Shown piece by piece: positions 19,292 through 28,905 of a stretch of 64,000 bases of DNA. Origin of the DNA: Achromobacter sp. MYb9 (GTDB lineage: Bacteria; Pseudomonadota; Gammaproteobacteria; Burkholderiales; Burkholderiaceae_B); NCBI RefSeq assembly GCF_002975275.1, contig NZ_PCOQ01000008.1:124001-188000 (forward strand). Reading direction: 5' to 3'. Both the position numbers and the translations under genes were made by a program. Position 1 is the stretch's first letter, and every line of letters starts with the position of its first letter. The notes under the pieces were generated by a model that saw only the letters and a program-made list of their open reading frames with translations, did no database searches and was not told where the DNA came from.

Positions 19292-19931
19292 GAATTTCGG
19301 CCTTCTCGATGATCACGTCTTCGTTCGGCACGTTTTGGTGGAAGCCCTTGTTGCCGGTCTTCACGCCCTTGATCTTTTCGACCACGTCCGTGCCTTCGGT
19401 GATGGTGCCGAAGACGGCGTAGCCCCAGCCGTTCGGCGTGGGCGACGTGAAGTTCAGGAAGTCGTTGTTCGACACGTTGATGAAGAACTGGGCAGTCGCC
19501 GAGTGCGGGTCGCTGGTGCGGGCCATCGCCAGGGTGTACTTGTCGTTCTTCAGGCCATTGTTGGCTTCGTTCTCGATCGGGGCATGGGTCTGCTTTTGCT
19601 TCATGCCGGGTTCGAAACCGCCGCCTTGAATCATGAAGCCGTCGATCACGCGATGGAACACGGTGCCGTTGTAGAAGCCTTCCTTGACGTAGGTCAGGAA
19701 GTTCTCGACGGTCTTGGGCGCCTTGGCGGCGTCCAGGGTAATGACCATGTCGCCTTGGTTCGTGACGAGCTTGACGCGGGGATTGGTGCTCATGGCTTTT
19801 GTGCCTTCAGAAGTGGGGGTGGAAGAAGTGGCCGCGGGGGCGGCGCTGACGAGGGCTGGGGCAAATGCGGCCAGCGCGAACGAGCACGCCGTCAGGCGCA
19901 ACAGGTGGAAGGGGGAGTAACGGGACATCAT
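19284..19931 (-). CDS. ppiB: Cyclophilin-type peptidyl-prolyl isomerase
   Basis: From the first ATG the product is 215 residues. A signal-like leader (residues 2-30) precedes a cyclophilin domain with [20 protein letters not shown] and [13 protein letters not shown]. An internal ATG (codon 47, [14 protein letters not shown]) matches the start of cytosolic PpiB and has a GAAGG box, so both an exported and a cytosolic form could arise from one gene. It speeds proline isomerisation in protein folding. It sits between a TPR gene and lpxH, overlapping each by a few bases. Confidence 0.9.
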   Translation of the reverse strand: MMSRYSPFHLLRLTACSFALAAFAPALVSAAPAATSSTPTSEGTKAMSTNPRVKLVTNQGDMVITLDAAKAPKTVENFLTYVKEGFYNGTVFHRVIDGFMIQGGGFEPGMKQKQTHAPIENEANNGLKNDKYTLAMARTSDPHSATAQFFINVSNNDFLNFTSPTPNGWGYAVFGTITEGTDVVEKIKGVKTGNKGFHQNVPNEDVIIEKAEILE

Positions 19932-20611
19932 TTGCCTTGTTTATCCTTCAGCATGGTTTCGACTTCGCGGGCTTTGTCCTGCATGCCGGGCACGCCGTCG
20001 CGGGCGGCCTTTTTGTAAGTCTGCAGGGCCTGCAGCAGTTGCAGGTCGCCCAGATTGGCCCGGGCGGCCGCATAGCCGGGGTCGGCGCGCAATGCCATTT
20101 GCAGGGCATCTTGCGCTTTTTCAAGTTCACCGCGGCTGGCATATAGAGCCGCCACGTTGTTCCAAGGTTCCGGCAGCTCCGGGAAACGCGTGGTCATGTC
20201 GGTGTAGATGTCGATGGCCTCGTTCGTGCGGTTCAAGGCGGCCAGGGCGCGCGCGTGCTGGAACATCAGCTGCACGTCGGTGCCGCGCTGGTCCTTGATC
20301 TCTGCCTCGCGCTTTTCGATCAATGCCAGCGCTTCATCCACGTCGCCGCGGTTCAGCAGCATCTCGATGCGCGTGGTGACCTGCGAGGGGGACGGGGCAA
20401 GCCGCGTATCGACGCCGGGCTTGGCCGCTTCCAGCAGCTTGGCCAGGCCGTCCCAGCCGCCTTCGGGCGGAATCGGATCCAGCGTGGTGCGGGTGGCATT
20501 GGGGTTGGTGCCGGCGCCGCCAGCCATCGACTGGGCAAGGGCGGTTCCAACCGGCGCGCCAGCAACAGCCAGGGCGAGCAGGGCGACACAAAAACGCGGC
20601 TTGATAGTCAC
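19928..20611 (-). CDS. Exported TPR-repeat protein
   Basis: The 227-residue protein has a signal peptide ([18 protein letters not shown], cleavage near ALA) and two or three tetratricopeptide repeats in its C-terminal two thirds ([38 protein letters not shown]). TPR arrays are protein-binding scaffolds, here in the periplasm. The start is GTG because the only ATG codons upstream lie before an improbable low-complexity stretch. The stop overlaps the cyclophilin start by 4 bp, so it heads the TPR-ppiB-lpxH operon. Its partner is unknown. Confidence 0.75.
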   Translation of the reverse strand: MTIKPRFCVALLALAVAGAPVGTALAQSMAGGAGTNPNATRTTLDPIPPEGGWDGLAKLLEAAKPGVDTRLAPSPSQVTTRIEMLLNRGDVDEALALIEKREAEIKDQRGTDVQLMFQHARALAALNRTNEAIDIYTDMTTRFPELPEPWNNVAALYASRGELEKAQDALQMALRADPGYAAARANLGDLQLLQALQTYKKAARDGVPGMQDKAREVETMLKDKQGK

Positions 20612-20766
20612 GTGGGTATCCGTTAAAAGTCGTGGCCGGCTCGCACTTACGCGCGCGACCGGGCCGCTTGCTATACTTGACGACCGCCATTTTAGCCCCG
20701 GTTGAGTTTTTGGTTCGACATCGGGTGTCGCGCCAGGGGCTGTAATGGGGGCGAAAGCCGAAGCAG

Positions 20767-20833
20767 GGCCGAAATAGGGCTGAAATAGACCCCGAAATAG
20801 GCCCGAAATAGGCCCGAAATAGGCCCGAAGCAG
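20767..20833. repeat. Short tandem repeat of about six 11-bp units
   Basis: Units of the form GCCCGAAATAG (variants ggccgaaatag, ggctgaaatag, accccgaaatag, gcccgaagcag) repeat head to tail in the 387-bp gap between the divergent TPR and cysS genes. The last units are nearly perfect. The remainder of the gap shows no gene. Confidence 0.8.
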
Positions 20834-20925
20834 ATCCGGATTTGGCTCGGCATAGACCCGAATCAAACCCGGCGTCTGGCAAGACCCGTCGTCGATATTC
20901 GATGATGTTGGTGTTGGCGGCAGGC

Positions 20926-20947
20926 TGCGAAGGTATTGTCCTTCGCA
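20926..20947. other. Hairpin in the cysS leader region
   Basis: TGCGAAGG-tattgt-CCTTCGCA is a perfect 8-bp stem about 50 bp before the cysS start. No T-run follows, so it is not a classical terminator. It could be a leader structure or a regulator site. Confidence 0.35.
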
Positions 20948-20998
20948 AGCAACTTTCCGAATCCGCCCCGGAAGCAATTAGACGAATCCTAAAGCGCC

Positions 20999-22437
<1,439 letters not shown>

Positions 22438-22453
<16 letters not shown>

Positions 22454-23118
22454 GCCCAGTGGATACGCCCGATATGTCCACCGCCGATCTCGACATCCCC
22501 AAGCCCGAGTATTGGGAGGCCGCCGTCGCCCATCTGATGCGGCGCGACCGCATCCTGAAAAAGGTCATCCCCCAGCATCCCGAGGTCTGGCTGACCTCGC
22601 GCGGCACGCCGTTCGTGACGCTGGCGCGGGCGATCATCGGCCAACAGATCTCCACCAAGGCGGCCGATGCCGTCTGGACCAAGTTCATCGACGCCGTGGG
22701 CAAGCGCCCCACGCCGGTCGCCGTGCTGCGCGTGGGCGTGGACGGGCTGCGCAAGGCCGGCCTGTCCCAGCGCAAGGCCGAATACGTGCTCGACCTGGCG
22801 GTGCATTTCGGCGAACGCCGCGTCCACCCCGAAAAGTGGGCCGCCATGGACGACGAAGCCGTTATTTCGGAATTGGTCGCCATTCGCGGCATCGGACGCT
22901 GGACGGCGGAGATGTTTTTGATTTTCAATCTACAGCGGCCTGACGTCCTGCCGCTGGATGATCCCGGGTTGCTCAAGGCAATCTCGCTACACTATTTCAG
23001 TGGCGAGCCTGTCTCGCGCTTCGAGGCTCGCGAAGTCTCGCTGGCGTGGCAGCCCTGGCGTACCGTGGCAACCTGGTACTTATGGCGCAGTCTGGAACCG
23101 ACACCGGTTCAATACTGA
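22438..23118 (+). CDS. DNA-3-methyladenine glycosylase II (AlkA-like)
   Basis: The 226-residue protein is a helix-hairpin-helix base excision enzyme. [13 protein letters not shown], then the Hh[19 protein letters not shown] and a catalytic Asp in PLDDPGL, are the signature. It lacks the N-terminal domain of E. coli AlkA, so it is the short form. It removes alkylated bases such as 3-methyladenine. The start at 22438 overlaps cysS by 16 bp; an in-frame ATG at 22474 ([11 protein letters not shown]) fits the family equally well. Confidence 0.9.
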
Positions 23119-23154
23119 TGCACACCAGGCAGCCCATCTACGGAACCACACTAC

Positions 23155-24120
23155 ATGCGCAATACATTTCTGGAATTTGAACAGCCGCTGGCCGAACTTG
23201 AAAACAAGATCGAACAGCTGCGCTACGTGCAGGCCGATTCAGCGGTAGACATCTCCGACGAAATCGGACGTCTGCAGCAGAAGAGCCAGACCTTGGCCAA
23301 GGAAATCTACGCCAAGCTCACGCCGTGGCAGACGGCCCTTGTCGCCCGCCATCCCCAGCGTCCCTATACGCTGGACTACGTGCGCGAAATGTTCACCGAC
23401 TTCCATGAACTGCACGGCGACCGCATGTACGCCGACGACCAGTCCATCATCGGCGGTCTTGCACGCTTTAACGGCACCCCCTGCATGGTCATCGGCCATC
23501 AGAAGGGCCGTGACACCAAGGAACGCGCTGCCCGCAATTTCGGCATGCCGCGTCCCGAAGGCTACCGCAAGGCCCTGCGCCTGATGCGCCTGGCCGAGAA
23601 ATTCGGCATCCCCGTGTTTACCTTCGTGGACACCCCGGGCGCCTATCCCGGCATTGGTGCCGAAGAGCGCGGCCAGTCCGAAGCCATCGGCCACAATCTG
23701 TACGCCATGGCCGAACTCAAGGTCCCGGTGATCTGCACGATCATCGGCGAAGGCGGTTCGGGTGGCGCGCTGGCGATCGCCGTGGGCAACGCCGTGCTGA
23801 TGCTGCAATACGCCACCTATGCCGTGATTTCGCCGGAAGGCTGCGCCTCGATCCTGTGGCGCAGCGCCGACAAGGCGCCCGACGCCGCCGAAGCGCTGGC
23901 CATCATCGCTCCGCGCCTGAAAGACCTGGGTCTGGTGGATCGGGTGGTCAACGAACCCGTGGGCGGCGCGCACCGCGACCCCCGCGTCATGGCGCGCCTG
24001 CTGCGCCGCGCGCTGGGCGACGCCCTGCGCCAGCTTCAGGGCATGACGCCCGAACAGCTTGTGGAACAGCGCGTGCAACGCCTGCTGTCCTACGGCGCTT
24101 ATCAGGAAGTGCGCGCGTAA
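23155..24120 (+). CDS. accA: Acetyl-CoA carboxylase carboxyltransferase subunit alpha
   Basis: The 321-residue protein is the alpha subunit that, with AccD, moves CO2 from biotin to acetyl-CoA to make malonyl-CoA. [18 protein letters not shown] at the N-terminus, [46 protein letters not shown] and [10 protein letters not shown] are family hallmarks. Length is normal. The gene follows the AlkA-like gene after about 35 bp and precedes tilS, the usual order in Burkholderiales. Confidence 0.96.
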   Translation: MRNTFLEFEQPLAELENKIEQLRYVQADSAVDISDEIGRLQQKSQTLAKEIYAKLTPWQTALVARHPQRPYTLDYVREMFTDFHELHGDRMYADDQSIIGGLARFNGTPCMVIGHQKGRDTKERAARNFGMPRPEGYRKALRLMRLAEKFGIPVFTFVDTPGAYPGIGAEERGQSEAIGHNLYAMAELKVPVICTIIGEGGSGGALAIAVGNAVLMLQYATYAVISPEGCASILWRSADKAPDAAEALAIIAPRLKDLGLVDRVVNEPVGGAHRDPRVMARLLRRALGDALRQLQGMTPEQLVEQRVQRLLSYGAYQEVRA

Positions 24121-24178
24121 GGCGGGCAAGGCGCCGGCACGCAGCCGGCGTCGCCACCGCGCTACCCGCGCCATCCCC

Positions 24179-25267
24179 ATGAACGTCCGGCCAACGCCCG
24201 ACACGCCCCACGCGGCCGAGTCGGGCGTTGTGCATTCCGGTACGCCATCGGCCCCCGCTGGGCCTCCCGTCATGTCGGCATTGGCCGCCCCGTTGCGGCA
24301 CGCCCTGCTGGCTTTGCCCGAGCGTCCCGCCCGCATCGCGGTCGCGGTCAGCGGCGGCGCGGACTCGGCCATGCTGGCCGTGCATGCGGCGGCCGTATGC
24401 CGCGAGCTCGGCATCGGCCTGTCGCTGTTCCATGTGCATCACGGCCTGCAGGCCGCCGCCGATGCCTGGGGGTGCCAGGTGCATGCGCTGGGCGGCTTGC
24501 TGGGCGTGTCCGTGGCCGAGGCCCGGGTCCACGTCGAGCAAGCGGGCGGTAAAGGCATTGAAGCGGCTGCCCGCGACGCCCGCTACGCGGCGCTGGCCGA
24601 ATTGGCGCAAGCTCATGGAACGCGGCATGTGCTGCTGGCGCATCACCGCAACGACCAGGCGGAAACCGTGCTGCTGCGTCTGTTGCGCGGCACGGGGCTG
24701 GCCGGCATGGCGGCCATGTCGCCGGCGTCGCTGCGCGACGGCCTCTGGTATCTGCGCCCCTGGCTAGACCAGGACCGCGCGACCATCCTGCAGGCGGCGG
24801 CATCCGTCGAAGCCGCCTGCGGCTGGCAACCGGTGCAGGATCCCACCAATGCCGATCCCCGCTACACGCGCGCCGCGGTGCGTGAACTGCTGGCGCCGGT
24901 GCTGGATCGCCGCTGGCCCGCGTGGCGGGGCATTGTCGCCAGGCATGCGGCGCACATGGCCGAGGCTGCCCAGATCCTTGATGAGGTGGCGCGCGAGGAT
25001 TTCGCCCGACTGGATCCCAGCCCGGACGGCGTCAGTTTTTCGCTGCAAGCATGGCGTGGGTTGTCTGCGGCGCGCCAGTCGCAAGTGCTGCGCCATTGGC
25101 TGGCGCAGAACGGCGCGCGTATGCCCACCGACGCGCGCCTGCGCGACCTCTTGCGCCAACTGCGCGAACTGCACAGCCTGGGCCATGACCGCCAGTTGCG
25201 GGTGGAGCAGGCGGGGCACGTCATCCGATGTCATCGGGGACGGGTCTGGGTAGAGCCCAGAGGATAA
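24179..25267 (+). CDS. tilS: tRNA(Ile)-lysidine synthase TilS
   Basis: The 362-residue protein is an N-type PP-loop ATPase (VAVSGGADSAMLAVHAA). Further motifs are FHVHHGLQ, HHRNDQAETVLLRLLRGTGL and RPWLD, then DPTNADPRYTR. It converts cytidine 34 of the CAU anticodon of tRNA-Ile2 to lysidine and is essential. The ATG at 24179 was chosen, but the first ~30 residues are poorly conserved and an in-frame ATG at 24272 (MSALAAPLRHAL) may be the true start. The C-terminal domain is short compared with E. coli TilS. Confidence 0.9.
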   Translation: MNVRPTPDTPHAAESGVVHSGTPSAPAGPPVMSALAAPLRHALLALPERPARIAVAVSGGADSAMLAVHAAAVCRELGIGLSLFHVHHGLQAAADAWGCQVHALGGLLGVSVAEARVHVEQAGGKGIEAAARDARYAALAELAQAHGTRHVLLAHHRNDQAETVLLRLLRGTGLAGMAAMSPASLRDGLWYLRPWLDQDRATILQAAASVEAACGWQPVQDPTNADPRYTRAAVRELLAPVLDRRWPAWRGIVARHAAHMAEAAQILDEVAREDFARLDPSPDGVSFSLQAWRGLSAARQSQVLRHWLAQNGARMPTDARLRDLLRQLRELHSLGHDRQLRVEQAGHVIRCHRGRVWVEPRG

Positions 25268-25413
25268 AAACGGCTGCTTTGGAAAGAATCCGCAGAAAAA
25301 TAGCCGCGTAATGAACATAAATTTCCTCAAACTGAGCAAATTTTTACCGCCGCGCTAGAATATATGGTTTTGCCCGCCACCACTTTGCGGCGGGTTCCCA
25401 GCCAGAGTACGAG

Positions 25414-26679
25414 ATGTCCCTGATCGTTCACAAATATGGCGGTACTTCGATGGGCTCGGTCGAGCGCATCAGGAACGTGGCGCGTCGCGTCGCGAAGTGG
25501 CATGCCGCAGGCCACCAGGTTGTTGTTGTGCCGTCGGCAATGGCGGGCGAAACCAATCGCCTGCTTGGCCTGGCACGCGAAATTTCGCCCCAGCCCGATG
25601 GCCGCGAGCTCGATATGATCGCCGCCACCGGCGAGCAGGCCAGCAGCGGTTTGCTGGCAATCGCGCTGCAGGCCGAAGGCGTGCCGGCGCGCAGCTATGC
25701 CGGTTGGCAAGTGCCTGTGCGCACGGACTCGTCCTTCACGAAGGCGCGCATCAGCTCCATCGACGACGCGCGCATCCGCGCCGACCTCGACGCTGGCCGC
25801 GTGGTCATCGTGACGGGCTTCCAGGGCATCGACCCGGAAGGCCACATCACGACGTTGGGCCGTGGCGGTTCGGACACCTCGGCGGTGGCCGTGGCGGCGG
25901 CCATCAAGGCCGACGAATGCCTGATCTACACCGACGTGGACGGCGTCTACACGACCGATCCGCGCGTGGTGCCCGAAGCGCGCCGCATGGCCGTCGTTTC
26001 CTTCGAGGAAATGCTGGAAATGGCGTCGCTGGGTTCCAAGGTCCTCCAGATCCGCTCGGTTGAATTCGCCGGCAAATATCGTGTACCGGTCCGGGTCCTG
26101 TCCTCGCTGACCGACCCGCTCATCCCGCTCGACGAAGAAATGGTCTCGGGCACGCTGATTACTTTTGAGGAAGACGAAAAAATGGAAGCCGCCGTTGTCT
26201 CCGGCATCGCCTTCAGCCGCGACGAAGCCAAAATCACTTTGCTGGCAGTGCCCGACAAACCGGGCATCGCTTTCTCCATCCTGGGTCCTGTCGCCGCCGC
26301 CAACATCGACGTCGACATGATCGTGCAGAACCAGTCCGTGGCTGGCACGACCGACTTCTCGTTCACCGTGAACCGCAACGAGTTCGCGCGCGCCGTCGAC
26401 CTGCTCAAGCGCGAAGTCATCCCCGCCGTGGGCGCGGGCGAACTGTCCACCGACGAGAAAGTCGCCAAGGTCTCGATCGTGGGCATCGGCATGCGCTCGC
26501 ATGTGGGCGTGGCCAGCCTGATGTTCCAGACGCTTTCGCAAGAAGGCATCAACATCCAGATGATCAGCACCAGCGAGATCAAGACGTCCGTCATCATCGA
26601 CGACAAGTACATGGAATTGGGCGTGCGCGCGCTGCACAAGGCCTTCGGCCTGGACCAGACGCCGGGCGCCAAGGAATAA
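25414..26679 (+). CDS. lysC: Aspartate kinase
   Basis: The 421-residue enzyme phosphorylates aspartate, the first step to lysine, threonine and methionine. The kinase domain carries LIVHKYGGTSMGSVERI, VVVPSAMAGETNRL, ITTLGRGGSDTSAVA and YTDVDGVYTTDPR. Two ACT domains near residues 265-420 (VPDKPGIAFSILGPVAAANI and SHVGVASLMFQTLSQEGINI) bind the feedback amino acids. Length and motifs fit the monofunctional beta-type kinase of betaproteobacteria. It is followed by tRNA-Ser. Confidence 0.96.
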   Translation: MSLIVHKYGGTSMGSVERIRNVARRVAKWHAAGHQVVVVPSAMAGETNRLLGLAREISPQPDGRELDMIAATGEQASSGLLAIALQAEGVPARSYAGWQVPVRTDSSFTKARISSIDDARIRADLDAGRVVIVTGFQGIDPEGHITTLGRGGSDTSAVAVAAAIKADECLIYTDVDGVYTTDPRVVPEARRMAVVSFEEMLEMASLGSKVLQIRSVEFAGKYRVPVRVLSSLTDPLIPLDEEMVSGTLITFEEDEKMEAAVVSGIAFSRDEAKITLLAVPDKPGIAFSILGPVAAANIDVDMIVQNQSVAGTTDFSFTVNRNEFARAVDLLKREVIPAVGAGELSTDEKVAKVSIVGIGMRSHVGVASLMFQTLSQEGINIQMISTSEIKTSVIIDDKYMELGVRALHKAFGLDQTPGAKE

Positions 26680-26748
26680 AGGCAACGGTTTCGGCACGTT
26701 TTTTTGATTGATGGCCCCGTTTGCGGGCAAGACTCAAAAAAAACGTGC

Positions 26749-26754
26749 TAGAAT
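26749..26754 (+). promoter_or_regulatory. Likely -10 element of tRNA-Ser
   Basis: TAGAAT sits 15 bp before the tRNA 5' end. No good -35 at 17 bp could be seen, so the match is partial. Confidence 0.4.
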
Positions 26755-26768
26755 CTCGTTCTCTTTTC

Positions 26769-26861
26769 GGAGACGTGCCCGAGAGGCTGAAGGGGCTCCC
26801 CTGCTAAGGGAGTATGTGGCTAAAAACTGCATCGTGGGTTCGAATCCCACCGTCTCCGCCA
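26769..26861 (+). tRNA. tRNA-Ser (anticodon GCU), encoded CCA
   Basis: The 93-base gene folds with an acceptor stem GGAGACG/CGTCTCC, D arm, an anticodon loop CTGCTAA giving GCU, a long class II variable arm, a T loop GGTTCGAATCC and a genomic CCA. It reads AGC/AGU codons. Its last 14 bases serve as the phage attachment core and are restored on integration, so the tRNA stays intact. Confidence 0.96.
26848..26861 (+). repeat. attL core (14-bp direct repeat)
   Basis: CACCGTCTCCGCCA at the 3' end of tRNA-Ser is repeated exactly at 60190-60203. Sequence on either side differs. It is the crossover core of the integrated phage. Confidence 0.88.
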
Positions 26862-26894
26862 AATACAGATACCGCGATAAACCGCGATGTCTCA

Positions 26895-26927
26895 AAACCC
26901 GCAGAAGCTAACGCTCTGCGGGTTTTT
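26895..26927 (+). terminator. Phage-borne terminator after tRNA-Ser
   Basis: AAACCCGCAGA pairs with TCTGCGGGTTT and is followed by Ts. It lies inside the prophage. It replaces the host terminator, which now lies beyond attR, and keeps tRNA transcription from entering the integrase gene. Confidence 0.8.
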
Positions 26928-26975
26928 CATTGGTTCTCGTTGTCCCAGCTCGTACCTGGACAGGTCACCACATAG

Positions 26976-26997
26976 GCAGGTATTTTTGCAGGTACTT
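26976..26997 (+). repeat. Candidate integrase arm-type site, left end
   Basis: GGTATTTTTGCAGGTACTT recurs at the far end of the prophage as GGTACTTTTGCGGGTACTT (17 of 19 bases equal, same orientation). Such matched end repeats flank the core in many tyrosine-integrase phages and bind the integrase N-terminal domain. Confidence 0.55.
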
Positions 26998-27021
26998 CGG
27001 GGTAACCCGTTCAGACACCGG

Positions 27022-27033
27022 AAAAATACCTGC
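27022..27033 (-). repeat. Inverted copy of the arm-type motif before the integrase start
   Basis: AAAAATACCTGC is the exact reverse complement of GCAGGTATTTTT at 26976-26987 and ends 2 bp before the integrase ATG. It could let integrase or an excisionase control int transcription. Confidence 0.5.
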
Positions 27034-27035
27034 AT

Positions 27036-28319
27036 ATGACCGTCAAGGCGCTGGAGAAGCTCACAGAGATCAAAGTTCGTTCGGCCAAGCCTGGGCCGAA
27101 GAACTACAAGCTTTCGGACGGCGGCGGCCTGTACCTGCTGATCAAAGCCGATGGCGGTAAGTACTGGCGTTATGACTATCGGTTCATCGACCGCGCCCGC
27201 ACGATGGCGCTGGGTGTCTATCCCGAAGTCACGATGAAGGCGGCGCGCGACAAGCACAAGCAGGCGCGCCACCAACTCGCAGTTGGCGTCGATCCGATGG
27301 CGCAGCGGAAAACCGAAAAGATCACCGCGCGTACGGACATGCAGGCCGATTTCGAGGCCGTGGCGCGCGAGATGTGGGCCAAGAAATTGACCGCCGGGCG
27401 CTCGCCGGGCTACGTCGATTCGATCCTGGCAAAGCTTGAGAAGGATGTCTTCCCTTGGATCGGTGGCCGCACGCCCCGAGACCTAGAGCATGACGAGCCT
27501 ACGCTACTAGCCCTGCTGCATCGCGTGGAGAAGCGCGCACCGGAAACTGCGCGGCGGCTGCGCGGAATCATGGGGGATGTGTTCCGCTATGCCATGACCA
27601 CAAGCCGCGCGCGGCGTGATCCAACGCAAACTCTAAAGGGCGCCGTCATTACGCCCAAGGCCGGGCATTTCGCGGCGATCACCACGCCGGACAAGTTCCG
27701 CGACTTGCTGCGGGGGCTTCACAGCTATTCGGGGGAGCTTGTCACGCAATGCCTCTTGCAGTTGTCGCCGCTGGTATTCCAGCGCCCGTCTGAGCTGCGA
27801 GAAGCGGCATGGGATGAATTCGACCTGGCCGGAAAGAACTGGGGCGCGCCCATGTGGGAGATTCCGGCAGCACGCGCAGAGGCCGAAGGGGATACGAAGA
27901 TCACGCGCACCGGATGGGAATCGCACCTTGTGCCGCTGTCGCGCCAGGCCGTGGCCATCTTAACGGCACTGCAACCGCTGACGGGCCGTACGGGGCTGGT
28001 GTTTGCGTCTCAGCGCAAGCCAGGACAGCCGCTGTCCAATAACACCGTACGGGCCGCGCTCATGCGCCTGGGCTTCGCGGGCGAGATGACGGCTCATGGG
28101 TTCCGCGCATCGGCGAGGACGTTGGCTGCGGAGCGGTTGGGAACCCCTGTCGAGGTATTGGAATTGCAGATCACGCACAAAGTGGCCGATTCGCTAGGCC
28201 GTGCCTACAACCGCACTTCGTTCCTGCAAGAGCGTGTTCATTTCATGCAGGAGTGGTCCGACTATATGGACACCTTGCGGCTCGGCGGCAAAGTGCTGCC
28301 TCTGGTGCGCGCTGCTTGA
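27036..28319 (+). CDS. int: P4-type tyrosine integrase
   Basis: The 427-residue recombinase catalyses integration at tRNA-Ser. The N-terminal DUF4102 arm-binding domain has KLSDGGGLYLLIKADGGKYW and ALGVYPEVTMKAARDKHKQA. The C-terminal catalytic domain shows the first Arg in VFQRPSELREAAWDEFD (near 249), HGFRASARTLAAE (near 352) and a His/Tyr region ITHKVADSLGRAYNRT (near 379-392). The location directly beside attL fits. ATG follows an inverted repeat that may regulate it. Confidence 0.95.
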   Translation: MTVKALEKLTEIKVRSAKPGPKNYKLSDGGGLYLLIKADGGKYWRYDYRFIDRARTMALGVYPEVTMKAARDKHKQARHQLAVGVDPMAQRKTEKITARTDMQADFEAVAREMWAKKLTAGRSPGYVDSILAKLEKDVFPWIGGRTPRDLEHDEPTLLALLHRVEKRAPETARRLRGIMGDVFRYAMTTSRARRDPTQTLKGAVITPKAGHFAAITTPDKFRDLLRGLHSYSGELVTQCLLQLSPLVFQRPSELREAAWDEFDLAGKNWGAPMWEIPAARAEAEGDTKITRTGWESHLVPLSRQAVAILTALQPLTGRTGLVFASQRKPGQPLSNNTVRAALMRLGFAGEMTAHGFRASARTLAAERLGTPVEVLELQITHKVADSLGRAYNRTSFLQERVHFMQEWSDYMDTLRLGGKVLPLVRAA

Positions 28320-28421
28320 TCGGCGGGGGCGGTAGCAAAAAAGCTGTGGAACTGTGGCAAACCGTGGAACCAGGTTGCACAGCTATATAAATCAACGGTT
28401 TGCGTCTAGATTGCGCAATGT

Positions 28422-28474
28422 TTGAGCCACAGTTTCGCCACAAAATGGGGTTTGAAACTGTGGCTCAATTTTTG
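28422..28474. repeat. Perfect 15-bp inverted repeat with 17-base loop
   Basis: TTGAGCCACAGTTTC and GAAACTGTGGCTCAA. Each arm includes one copy of the GTGG nonamer. A short T-run follows on the plus strand, so termination after int is possible. Confidence 0.7.
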
Positions 28475-28849
28475 ACCACTTATCCGAAATCGTGGCATCC
28501 GTCTTTTCTTCTTCGCCTTCTTTCTTTATCTCTATCTCTTTGTTTTTAAAAAGAAAGAAGAAAAGATAGCGAGGAACAGAAGGAATTGAGTCCCACAGAA
28601 AGTATTGCAAACCGTGGGGTTTCAGGCCGAAATCGTGGGATTTTGGAGTGGTTTCGGCGGCAACTTCCTGTACAACATCAAAGAGTTATAGAGAAATAAG
28701 GCACGTAACCACAGGGGAATTTAACCGCATGCCAACCCGGCGGGGCAATTTCCGCCCCTTGTCGTGCAATCTTCGCTTGACGTGCGGCGGGTCTAGTGAT
28801 CCAGGTTCGACCAGCTCCGGGGAATGTTGATACGAGAGTAGGGTTATTG

Positions 28850-28880
28850 GAAAAGGAAGAAAGCCCGCGCGCGGCGGGCT
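28850..28880 (-). terminator. Terminator of the primase operon
   Basis: On the minus strand AGCCCGC-cgcgc-GCGGGCT is followed by a T-rich tail (TTTCTTCCTTTT). It lies about 25 bp past the primase stop. Confidence 0.65.
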
Positions 28881-28905
28881 GTTAAGGTGAGGCCAGAAGG
28901 CCGAT

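Larger units (their letters stand above)
28320..28905. other. Non-coding region with iteron-like repeats, candidate replication origin
   Basis: No convincing gene lies in these 586 bp between the convergent integrase and primase genes. Seven copies of a nonamer near AAAYYGTGG occur: direct at 28349, 28359, 28455, 28487, 28609 and 28630, inverted at 28427. A perfect 15-bp inverted repeat (TTGAGCCACAGTTTC, 28422-28436, with 28454-28468) and a polypyrimidine tract with its complementary purine tract (about 28500-28566) lie among them. Low GC content and adjacency to a primase-helicase suit a phage origin. The inverted repeat, followed by TTTTTG, could instead be the integrase terminator. Confidence 0.45.

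Noticed and set aside
28422-28474. 15-bp inverted repeat as the sure integrase terminator
   Set aside because: The loop is 17 bases, the stem is only moderately GC-rich and both arms match the GTGG repeats, so termination is only one option.
28392-28610. Minus-strand 72-codon frame with Lys/Glu-rich stretch
   Set aside because: It starts at TTG, runs through the repeats and the pyrimidine tract, and the protein is low complexity.
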